Source of the DNA: Ottelia alismoides
Taxonomy: Eukaryota > Streptophyta > Magnoliopsida > Alismatales > Hydrocharitaceae
Length of the DNA: 64,000 bases
Assembly (NCBI GenBank): GCA_037367405.1
Contig: JAZKJV010003276.1
Span: 248,001-312,000, forward strand
Reading direction: 5' to 3'
Positions within the stretch are counted from its first letter, which is position 1; each line of letters opens with the position of its first letter. The notes beneath the pieces are model-generated. The model worked only from the letters and a program-made list of their open reading frames with translations, was not told where the DNA came from and searched no databases. This document shows, piece after piece, positions 42,091 to 53,240 of this stretch. Made by a program: the position numbers and the translations under genes.

Positions 42091-45000
42091 TTATGTATCG
42101 GACGCAAAAGGTGGAATCAAAAGATCATCGTCTGATACCAAAGATATAGAATCCACAACGGACAGGAATGTATCATGATCTAGATATGGCTTCAGCAACT
42201 GTCCGTTCACAACAAATGGCTGTGCGTTAGATGACAACCCAGATATGACAATACTCCCATTGTCACGCACAGCTCTCACGATGAACGGTCCTGACCACTT
42301 GCTTTTCAATTTTCCTGGGAATAACTTCAACTTAGCATCAAATAACCAAACTTTCTGATCAGGGGAGAAAGTCTTTCTTCGAATGTGTTTATCATGCCAG
42401 CGCTTGACTTTCTCCTTATACATAAGTGAGTTATCATATGCAAAGTCTCGGAATTCCAGTAATTTGTTCAGATCCAACTTCCTATTCTTTCCTCCCTTCT
42501 CATAATCTAAATTGCATACACGGAGTGCCCATAAAGATTTGTGAATTAATTCCACTGGCAGGTGGCAAGGTTTTCCATATACCAATCTGTAGGGAGACAT
42601 ACCCAAAGGAGACTTGTACGCCGTCCGATAAGCCCATAAAACTGAATCAAGCATCTGGGACCAGTTTTTCCTATCTGGACGTACAAGTTTCTGCAATATC
42701 GTCTTGATCTCCCTATTTGAAATTTCTGCCAAGCCATTAGTCTGAGGATGGTAAGGAGACGCAACTCTATGCTCAATGGCGTACTCCTTCACAAGCTTCT
42801 TTACTTCTCTATTAATGAAATGGCTTCCCCCATCTGAAATCAGTATTTTAGGTATACCGAACCGCGCAATAATATGGTCCTTGAGAAAGGAACACACAGT
42901 ACGACTATCTGCGGCTCGGGTGGGGATAGCTTCCACCCATCGACTAACATAATCCACGGCGAGCAGGATGTACTGAAATCCCTGACTGACAGGAAATGGG
43001 CCCATGAAGTCTATACCCCAAGCATCAAAAACATCAGATATCTGTATGTATCTTAGGGGCATGGTATCTTTGGAACCAATTGTTCCTCCCATTTTCTGAC
43101 AATCTGTACAACCTCGAGCATACTCTGTAGCATCCTTAAACAATGTAGGCCACCATAGGCCACTCTGTAAAACCTTTGCTGCCGTGCGTTTCCCCGAATG
43201 ATGCCCACCAGATTCTAGTTTGTGACAGTGCTCAAGTACACTGGTGTGTTCCTCCTGAGGAATGCACCTTCTCCAGATACAATCCGCGCCTTCTCGGAAT
43301 AGGTACGGATCCTCCCACTGGTAATAATGAATCTCTGACAAAAATTTGTCTATCTTGTATTTCGGCCAATCTTGTGGAACTTTCTCGGAGACAAGATAGT
43401 TCACAATATCAGCATACCATGGGAGTGAGTCTACAGACAAAATGGTCTCATCTGGAAAGGTTTCGGAAATAGGAATCATGTTCTGCTCAGAGGTCTCTGT
43501 GTCTGTGATACGGGAAAGGTGATCTGCCACAACGTTTTTCACTCCAGGTTTATCTCTAATCTCTAAGTCAAATTCCTGGAGAAGAAGGATCCATCTGATA
43601 AGGCGTGGTTTGGCATCCTTCTTTGCCTGTAAGTACCGTATGGCTGTGTGATCCGTGTACACAATAACATGTGAACCGATGAGGTGTGATCTGAACTTTT
43701 CTAGCCCAAACACAACTGCTAACATCTCCTTCTCTGTAACTGTATAATTTCGTTGTGCCTCATCTAGAGTCTTGCTAGCATAGTGTATAGCAAATGGTAT
43801 CCCATCCCTTCTCTGTCCTAAAACCGCTCCAACTGCGAAGTCTGATGCATCCGTCATGATCTCGAAAGGAAGAGACCAATCAGGTGGCTGTAAGATAGGA
43901 GCACTAGTGACCATTTCTTTCATTTGATTGAATGCAAGGAGAACTTTCTCATCGACAACAAAATCAGTCTCCTTACACAGAAGCTCAGTCAAAGGTCTGG
44001 CGATTTTGCTGAAGTCCTTTATGAATCGCCTATAGAATCCTACGTGTCCCAAAAATGACCTCAGCTGCTTCAAATTCTGTGGTGGCTCTAACTTGGAAAT
44101 CACCTCAATCTTAGCCGGGTCAACCTCCATACCATGTTTGGAAATGACATGGCCCAATACAATCCCATTAGTCACCATAAAGTGACTCTTCTCCCACGAG
44201 AGCACTAGGTTTACCTCACAGCAACGTTGAAGAACTCGGTCTAAATGTGCAAGACATGTGTCAAAACTATCCCCATAGACCGAGAAATCGTCCATGAAGA
44301 CTTCAAGAAAATTACCCACCATGTCGGCAAAAACGGCCAACATACACCTTTGAAATGTAGCGGGAGCGTTACACAATCCAAAGGGCATCCGTCTAAAGGC
44401 GTAAGTGCCAAACGGACAAGTGAAAGTAGTTTTCTCTTGATCCTCAGGAGCGATAGCAACTTGGTTGTATCCCGAGTACCCATCCAAGAAGCAAAAGAAC
44501 TCTTTCCCTGCCAACCTCTCAATAATCCGATCAATAAAGGGCAGTGGAAAGTGATCTTTCTTGGTAGCTGAGTTCAGGCGTCGGTAATCTACACAGATAC
44601 GCCATGAAGTAGGTACCCGAGTCGGAATCTCCTCACCGCGGTCATTCTTCACAATCGTAATCCCAGATTTCTTTGGGACCACATGTAAAGGGCTGACCCA
44701 TTTGGAATCCGAAATGGGATATATAAAGCCAGCATCACACCATTTCTTGATCTCCTTCATGACAACCTCCCTTAGGTTTGGATTTAGACGGCGCTGACAT
44801 TCACGGGAGGGTTTACAGTCATCCTCTAGGTAGATATGATGCGAGCACAACGCTGGATTGATCCCACGGAGATCCGAGATATTCCATCCTATGGCCTTGC
44901 GGTTTCTCTCAAGAACCTCTAACACGCGAGATTCTTGTTCAGCGGTCAACCGCGAGCTGAGGATGACCGGAAACATTTGGGGGGGACCCGCAAGGAAGGC

Positions 45001-48000
45001 GTATTTCAACGTTGATGGTAAAACCTTGAGCTCAGGTGGGGTCTGAATCGGCTCTGTGATAACCTCTGCTACTGCACTGGTAGGCGGTATGTGATCTATG
45101 CTCTGTAGGCTATCCACCTTGGCTATCGATGGCTCAGCAAATAGAATATCTGATAGATCTGCAATGAATGATCTTTGCTCAGAGAGGAATGGCTCATCAA
45201 GATGTTCAATATCATTATCAACGAACGGCTCAGATATCTCAGCAATAATCTCAGAAAGATGTCTCTCATCTGTGCATAAATCAGGAAATTCAATGAATGG
45301 CTCAGATATCTGGACCTCAGAACTCTGCTCAAACTGCTCATCGACAACTATCTCAATTGGACCACCAAGGGAGCTCATGTCGACTGTGCTTTCCAGAGAG
45401 TCCTTTTGGGGAAAAGACTCCTGTGTATCTATAAAATCCGTGAAAAGGTCTGTCTCTTTGAATTCAACAAGAAAATCACAATCATCTGGTTCTGATATTG
45501 CTTTCTCTGTATCATCTGTTGCTGGTGGCGATGATGGTTTAGGATCAGAGATCGTCTCAATTTTCACCTTGTCACTACGAGAGTGAAAGATGATCTCTCC
45601 AGTACCATAATCAACTGCTGCTTCGGCCGTTCGGAGGAACGGTCGACCTAGTATGATCGGGGTATGGAGTAACGGTGCAGAGGTGTCCATATCCATGAAA
45701 ACGAAATCAACAGGGAATTTCATTCCCTGCACCGTTACAATAACGTCCTCTAAAATGCCTCTTGGCCTCTTAATCGATCTATCGGCAAACTGAAGGATCA
45801 TTCTGGTAGTTTTAAGAGGCCCTAACTGGAATTCAGTTAATAGAGAGGAAGGCATGAGATTAATGGAGGAACCGCTATCGAGAAGAGTACGATCAAATTC
45901 TTGATCAAAGATATGGCAACGGATGTGAGGTGCTCCCTTATCTTTCTTTTTCGGCGGAAGGTTGCTGATGGCATGAACTGTGGCCATGGTCAGGATGTGT
46001 TTCTCTGTTTCCTTTCGTCTGTTCTTCCTTGGTTGACGTTTTTGGGTACATGCCTCTTTCATTCCCTTTTTTACTGTAGGCATGTATTCCATGGCTTTAA
46101 GTAGTGGCATCTTTAAAAAGATATTCTGTAAGATCTCAACCACTCCAGGATCAGATAGTGCTGTTTTTAATTTTTGAATTTTTTTAGCTTTGAGAGCAGA
46201 AGGAAATGGCACAGAATCAGAATAAACATGCAAACGTTCATTTCCTTTATTCAGAATGGAATCATCATGTACAAGAGGACAACTAGAATCAGTCTGTATA
46301 GTGTTGTCCAATCTAGGTGAAGGAAAAACAGAATCTAAAACAGGACGGGATGCTGCTACTGGTGAAGAGGAAGAATCTGCGACTGGTATATTCTCCCTTG
46401 CTGATGGTGATCTGCATCTGTCTGGTGAAGGTGGTGGTGAAGGCGGTGAAACTCCAGATGTGGGTGCTGCTATACTGAGCCTCTCGACTATTGGTGAAGG
46501 AGATGATGTAGAAGATGAAGCTCTCTCAGTGGACCGATCTCCTAACCCCAACTGCTGCGCAGGCAGCTGCAATCTCCTACTGCTCCTGAGATGAATGGTG
46601 TCAGATAAACATGTAAAATCAAGGGACATACCTGTCTCGGGGGTGGGTGGGCTTTTAGCTACCTGCTCTTTGCGTTTGAAATTATTGGGGTTGGCTTCGA
46701 CCTGTGCTGGAATTAGTGTCTTGGTGGTAGTCAGGTCATCGATCCGCTGAGTCAGTTCATTCATGTTCTTCATAATCAATGCAAGTTGGTCCAGTGGTGG
46801 ATTGACTGAAGGGGCCTCAGGTTGCTCATTGACTGGCTGTCGCTGAGACTGATAGTGCGGAGGCTGTTGGTACCCATACGGATTCTGGTAATGAGGAGGA
46901 GGGGGGGAAGGATACTGTCCATAATATGCAGTCTGCTGCTGGTTCGGCTGAGGGAAATACATGGACTGCTGCTGTGGCTGGCCTTGTCTCCAGTTTTGGA
47001 ACTGAGGTGGAGACTGATACTGAGGCTGGAACTGCTGGTGCTGGTACTGGTACTGCGGTCTGCCTCCTTGAGGCTGGTGGGTGGGCCTCTGACCCTGCTG
47101 TGAACCCAACTGGCCTTGCCCTGACGGACGGGGCTGGTTTCGCTCACGGTCGAACCAGATACCATTCACCTCCTGAATGATAGGTGGAGGTGGAGACTGC
47201 TGCTCAGGAATGTAGGCCACTTCTTGTTGGTACGGAACTATCTGATGTGCATGCTGCTGAGCTTGATCAGGTGTCTGCACGTAGTAGACATGTTGGACTG
47301 TAGATGGTCCTCTACCATTTTGCTGAGTGGAAGGAGTATGCTCCCTAGTAGAGGGGTCTACTGCTGCATTTGTATTGTGGACTGCACTGATTGTACTCAG
47401 AAGAAGTTCCAAATGCTTTGTTATCTCATCCAGCTTATCCAGGTTCTTTGTCCTCTGCTCGATCACATGAAGCTTATCGAGCTCCTTGGATCGCTTCTCA
47501 ATAATGTCTACCTTGGATAGGTGGTTTCCAATGATAGCCAAGTCTGTGCTATCCACCTTATCCACTTCTTGTATTGACGTCATTTTGACATCCTTGTGGG
47601 GTACTGCAGGGGCGGTGACAGGGTGCTTCTGAAAAGCACGTGAAGAAGAAAGAGCTGCTGAACTTTCTGCCATCTCCTCAAAAATTTGATAAAGGACATC
47701 CTCGTCCTTGTTAAAGTGGCTTCCCCCACAAGCGGCATCTACCAGCTTCTAGTTCTCAATGCTTAAACCCCCAAAGAAATTTTGTACAAGACTGGTCTTT
47801 GGAATATCATGATGGGGGCATTTCTCCGTCAGATCTTTGAAACGTTCCCACGCCTCGTGAATAGGCTCTTGGGGCATCTGGGAGAAATTAGCAATCAGGG
47901 ATCGCATTTGGTTGAGTCGTCCAAGTGGATAATACTTGTTCAGAAATGCAGATCTCAACTCTTCCCAAGTGGTGACAACCTTCCCCAAGTGATTTAACCA

Positions 48001-48740
48001 GTACAAGGCTTTTCCCATCAGGCTGAATGGAAAGGCGGTCATCTGCACTACCTCTAATGGAACGTTTGGGTAGTGTACTGTTCCACAAATGCGATCGAAC
48101 TGCTGGAGGTGTATATAAGGTTCTTCATTAATATTTCCATGGAATATTGGGAGAAGAGGTAAAATAGTTGGCTTAAGCTCAAAATGCCCATGAACCGCAG
48201 GGATTTGTATCCACGAATTTGTCTGCCCTGCCCCTGGATTATAAGCATCTTTGAGTGTAGGCTTAGGCTCTACATGAGGTTCTTCTCCATTCCCACCTCC
48301 AGGGTTTCTGTTATCCCCCCTCTCCTGTCTTCTCTTTCTTGTCTTATCTCGAGAATCATCTCTCTCAATGTGGTTTGGAACTTAGCCTGCTCTGTTAACT
48401 GTGCTTGGATTGATTGAATGGAGGCTAGCATGGTACTGTTGATCTCGCTTTGTTCCGACATGGCTCCCTTTCCCTTTGGTGGCATTAAGTATTCGGCTTC
48501 TGACTCTGAAAATGTATATGCCACTCGATTAGTGCTCAGAATTGATGGAGTCTCAGGTATTAATTCGAGATTAAAGCCAATCTCAAATAGTGGATTTATG
48601 GATGTTGTGAATTTTGAAGTGGGGAAAGAGGAATATTCGTGAAGTGAGTCTCCCTGAATAGAAGGTGAACGGCTCGGAGCGTAGAATGAGTTCGCGGAGT
48701 CCGAACGAGAAATACTCCGGGCCGACATCTTCGAAATCAA
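42091..48740 (-). pseudogene. gag-pol: Gag-Pol polyprotein, internal copy B (frameshift and nonsense in gag)
   Basis: Nearly identical to copy A, with about twenty amino-acid differences by eye. Two lesions break it. A 1-bp loss in a C-run (six C at 48315-48320 versus seven at 35632-35638) shifts the frame after EDRRGG, ending translation at 156 codons. A CAG-to-TAG change at 47749-47751 gives a stop in gag after GLSIEN. Downstream protease (LLDSGSS), RT (EVFMDDF), RNase H and integrase are open for over 1860 codons (42091-47673 onward). They keep the consensus LWWPTLF and SDGGSHF that copy A has lost. Other changes from the shared sequence include WRVCVDY to WRICVDY and LRSGRR to LRSSRR. Confidence 0.92.
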
Positions 48741-49630
48741 TAGGCAGGATGCGAGAGCACGAATGTCAATGCAAGAGTGAAAGTGAATGAAGGCGCAAAT
48801 TGCGCAGAAGGATCTTTAGCACTAACAAGCAAACACAATACAAACCCCCAGTTCACCAACTCAACTCAATGTGAAGACCGTGAAGGTTCGGTCAATTATC
48901 TTGTTGATTTTAAAGTTTGGTGATAATTACAAAGTTGTACAAACACTTAGGCTGAATTATGGGATTTGGGCACTAACCTTAGTGTGTGCGCGAGCAAGTA
49001 AAAACGAATACAATGAGGGGGTTACTCTCCCCAAGACAATGATTTTTCTTTGTATTTTTTTTAGGGTCGAGTTTTCTTTAGCAGTCCCGGTTTTAGGCAT
49101 TTGTCACTTGGTTAAGATATTTTCAAAGAATCGCCTACCGAGTGTCCAATTTCCTTTTTAACTTATGTGAGTGAAAACAAGGGAGGAGATCGGAAATGCC
49201 AATGCGCGATTAAAAACGATGATGCATGCAGGGGTTAGAGATGCGTACCTTGTTGCCAACACTCTACATGCAAGTGATCCGCACAGAATTTAAATACAGA
49301 AAATAAACTAACCTATATGCAATGCAAGTAAACCGTCCTAGATGATAACTTCTATTAACGGGCAAGAACAGGTTAATTTGACTAAGTCCAAATTACGATC
49401 TACTCTATAGGCACAAAAATTCTTGTTTAGGGTGTTTGGACCTAATTAATTACCTGGCTCAAGCAAATTAATTAAAGAAATCAATAGGTGGCTTTCGAAA
49501 TCCGCGAAAAACAAAGAAAATAAAGGCGATGAAAACAAATCCGGTGAGGTCCCCCAAGTGCACCGGCACTTGGCGAAACAGACCCCGCAACAAATGAATG
49601 TCCTGTTACAAAGTTCAAATGGAAAAGAAA

Positions 49631-49662
<32 letters not shown>

Positions 49663-49956
49663 TTCTCTCTTTTTTTTCGCTTCTTCTCTTTTTCTCACGC
49701 TATCCTGCGGCTTGGTGAAGAATCAAGCCGCCTCCACGTCGCTTGGGTGCTTCGGCTCTCCTAGGATCGCCTCCTTCGCTCCGCGGGCCCTCGCAAGAAA
49801 AATAGAAGAAAATGTGTAAGAAAAACAATTATCAAATATGAGAAAAGAAGAGAAAAAAATGAAATGAATGCAGTGATATAAACAATGAAGTGAATGGCAA
49901 AAAATGCAACCAAGAATAGCAGGTCAAAAGAGAAACCTAACTACCCTCGCCGTGCC
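48741..49956 (-). other. Untranslated leader, internal copy B
   Basis: Counterpart of 36059-37270 with a longer CT tract (49630-49672), the same hairpin (49554-49573), TGCATGCA (49223-49230) and donor-like GTACGC. No gene. Confidence 0.65.
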
Positions 49957-49974
49957 TCCCCGGCAACGGCGCCA
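49957..49974 (-). promoter_or_regulatory. Primer-binding site (tRNA-Asp), copy B
   Basis: TCCCCGGCAACGGCGCCA, identical over 18 nt to the 3' end of plant tRNA-Asp as I know it, 3 nt from LTR3. Confidence 0.93.
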
Positions 49975-49977
49975 TTT

Positions 49978-52676
49978 TGTTGAGTCGGATTTCGGGGGAT
50001 TTTTTTTTTCTTTTTATCCCCGGCAACGGCAAAATTTTATTGAGCAAGGAATTTATTGCCGGGTTGGAAAGTTAATGGTGGTAAAAAGGTCGTTGTTATT
50101 CCCCAAAACCCGCGTTCAACAAAAGATTATTTTTTTTTATTTTAATTTTTTTTTGGATCACAAATAACATTTATTTCAATAAAATGATCAAGCAAGTTCA
50201 AGTTCTGCAGATCGGGGACCAAATTGTAATTACTGAAAAGTTATGCACTGAAATATGAAGAGTTGAAGTTCTTGTAATGTATAAATAAAAGAAATAAAGC
50301 ACAGGAGAGAAATTGCAATTTTTACCAATATATCATGTGCTTGGCATGTGCTTCAGGCTCTGGCAGGGACGGATTTGTAAATTTGAGATCCTCCAGGGGA
50401 CTAGATGTAAATTTCCCCTTTATTTTAATCCAAAACCCTAATGAGGGTTTCGTTCTTTGCAAGAGGGGCAAACAGGGGGGCAACGACGCTGCCTTCACCT
50501 CTTCTTCCTTCCGCACGAGGCGGCGGCTGGTGGAGATGCGAGCGGGGCCGTCAATGGCGCGAGGAGGTCGGTGGACTGGAGGTCGGCCTGGAGCGAGGTG
50601 CGGTTAAGAGGCGCGCAGCTGCGCGCTGTCGAGGCGCGACGGCGCGGTGAGGTCGCGGCCAAGATCGGGGCGGCGCGGGGCTTCAGAGGCGGAGGCGAAT
50701 GATGCGGCGCCGCCCCAAACGGCGGAGGAGGAAGGCGCGGGTGCGGACTGGAGGTCGGCCTGGAGCGAGCTGGGGCGCCGCGCGCGGGCTGCACGCGTGG
50801 CCGCGCGTGGTGGTGCTGCGTTCTTCGTCGGGCGGAATGGAGCAGAGCGGGTGGCGGGGCGCGCCGCTGCTATGACGGCTCTGCGGCCTGCGGATGAGAG
50901 GCGGCGGTGGAGATGACGGGGGGGGGGGCGGCGGCGCTGGACTGCGGCCGTCCCCTCTCGTTTTTTTTTTGTTTTTTTTTTTGTAATTTTTTAAATGATG
51001 TAAACAGTAAATAAAAAAGAAAAAGCTTTTTTTTTTATTTTTTTTTTGTAAATACGAAAATAGGAAAAGAAATGATAAAGAATTTTTTTTTTAGTTTTTT
51101 TATAATATTTTCCTGCAAAACAAACGTTAGATAGAATAGAGGTTTTTTTTTATTATCCTGCAAAACAAACGTTAGAACTAAAAGAAATTTTTTTTATTTA
51201 TCTACAAAATCGGGAAGTGCATGGGGATTCGGCGAACTTGGGAGAATGAATCCGATTCTCCGACCACCGAACGCGGCCGGAGTTGATAGATCGTGGGAGG
51301 TAGAAAATAGAACGTGGAGAGATTGCGAAGATGAGATGGAAAAATCGAGTCGGTGGCGAATAAAAATCGAGATGGAGATTTTTAAGATCTAGAAAAAAAA
51401 AATGACGAGAAAAAAAAATGATGAACTAAACTACGATTAAACTAGGTAAAAACACGAAGAAAAATTTGGATCTCACCTTAGGAGCGGAAAATGGACCGTG
51501 ATCGCCTCGACAAGGCCGACTCGCTGTCACCGGGCGGCTTGGAGGCTAGGCACAATTCTCGACGAAATTTTCTCTCGGAGATCGGGCTCCTCTCTCTAAA
51601 GATTGATCAGGTTGGAATGAGGGAGATGGAGCCATATAAATAGAAAAGAGATGAATTTTGAATTTTGAAGAAGATAAGAGAGATTTTTGATTTTTTTTGG
51701 TGGAAGAGATAACATGAGAGATAAAATAGAAGGACAAAATTATCTATTTTTTTTTGAATTTTCGTCACTTTATTTATTGGATTTTGAAAATGTTATTTTT
51801 TTAATTTTTTATGATGGTTGGTTAAAAATTGCAACTATATACATATACTATACACATATATGGTATTAAATACAAGGATAAATGGGGAAATTAGCCTCTT
51901 TTTTTTTGTTTTAAGAATTTTATTAATTTTTTTACTTTTATTTTTGTTTTAAGTAATTAGTAAAAATATTTACAACTATATATACAAATACAATATACAT
52001 AAAATACAAGGGAAAATTGCACAAACCACCCCAGAAAACCGACTTTTCAACCGTAACTCCAAAAATTATAAAATCACAGTCATTTTGAAGATAATTTAAT
52101 TTAGAATTCAATGGAAGTGATATTTGTTCAATTTGAGATCATATGGAGCCGGAATTGATATTTCAATTAGTGCTTAGTGGCTTTTTCCAAGTGTGGCTAC
52201 TTTTATTCTGTACATGATTTAATTGTGCAATCAGTTTTGTTAAGTAGGACCCATTTTTATTTACAACTTTGATTTTGAATGTTATTTGATTTGGGGTCAA
52301 TTAAGGTACAAATAAATTAGTGTTAGTTTTATACAGATATACACAAAATAAGTGAGAAACACATTTTTTTTTGGATTTTCTGGTTGAGGACCCTATCTCC
52401 CCCTACTTTATTCCTGGTCGATCAGGTCAAGTCTTGACCTTCTCTCGGGGTTCGGGTCAGCCTGTATACAGTCTTCCCTTTTTTTTTATTTTCTTTTCTT
52501 TATTTTTCTTTTCTTTCTTTATTTATTTATTTTAGGTTAAAATTAGTAAGGAATGTACAATATTTACACACAAATGCAAGTTAGTAAGAATATGGAGTTA
52601 GCGTTATATGCATGTGTTTTATAAAGGATTTTAAGCTAAAATAAATGAATAAAGATGACGAATCGCAGATTCATCA
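49978..52676 (-). mobile_element. LTR3 (outer right, 5' LTR of the tandem)
   Basis: 2699 bp, same ends as LTR1 and LTR2. Promoter LTR for the whole array, since transcription is leftward. Private bases include AACGACGCTGCC near 50481, GATGAGAGGCGG near 50894 and TTCTTGTAATG near 50270. Followed by the duplicated target GGCAT. Confidence 0.92.
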
Positions 52677-52681
52677 GGCAT
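52677..52681. repeat. Target-site duplication, right, young tandem
   Basis: GGCAT, the partner of 24606-24610. Confidence 0.9.
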
Positions 52682-53240
52682 CTCTATCGGATGGTCCTGA
52701 CCTTCCCTGGAAGAACATGCCAAGAACACCACTGTAGTGAACTTTAATCTGCTCCTCCTTGGTGCTCCAAGCTTCCCCTGGGCTGCTGATGTGCTTGACG
52801 TGTTCGCTTGGTCATTCCGCAGCTGAAGGATGCCTAAAAAATGTTCGAACCCCATCAGAGGGGTCTTGGAGCATGAAGTGCTTAGAGATGAGTTCTTGAG
52901 TCACGACTGGGCTCATATGCTCCTTTCAGGTCCTACAAACTCATGCTGAAGCACTGCAAGACAAATACAGAGGCTCTTGGGTTGTTATTATGAAAATCGA
53001 ACTGAAATGGGTCATGATGGGTGTGCTTCAGTGGGAGGCAGAGGAGGAGCACACCCGAGCTGATCTGAGCGAGATCAAGTGAAGTAAACGGGTTGACTTG
53101 ATGAAGAAATGGATAGGGAGTGAAATGAGGTGGACGACATGGTCGGTTTTGGTCTGATTTATGGTGGAATGGTCAGAGCCCTAGCGGCTCCGACAAATGA
53201 TTAGATTGGAAATATAGCTACTCTAACCGATTACATGCAA
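52682..53240 (-). mobile_element. Probable continuation of element 2's interrupted LTR
   Basis: Read on the minus strand, this segment shares patches with LTR X around 12300-12420: CAGCTGCGGA, CAGCAGCCCAGG versus CAGCAGCCAAGG, and GTTCTTCCAGG versus GTTCTTCCAAG, in the same order. That places it upstream of the LTR part that ends at 24610. The right edge, where the Copia LTR starts, was not resolved. No gene is recognised, although a short sense stretch looks coding-like. Confidence 0.45.

Larger units (their letters stand above)
24611..52676 (-). mobile_element. Young Athila-like tandem: LTR-internal-LTR-internal-LTR
   Basis: Three near-identical LTRs (24611-27305, 37292-39972, 49978-52676) alternate with two near-identical internal regions. 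Unit spacing is 12681 and 12686 bp. Every LTR runs TGTTGAGTC to ATTCATCA on the plus strand. Both internal regions have their own tRNA-Asp PBS and polypurine tract. GGCAT flanks only the outermost ends; no duplication flanks the middle LTR. This is the product of one insertion that was later (or at integration) expanded by LTR-LTR exchange. Total 28066 bp. Confidence 0.93.

Noticed and set aside
24611..49977. Assembly duplication of a single element
   Set aside because: The two units differ by scattered substitutions, a 1-bp indel, a nonsense change, AC-repeat length and T-run lengths, and each LTR has private variants. Long-read confirmation is still desirable.
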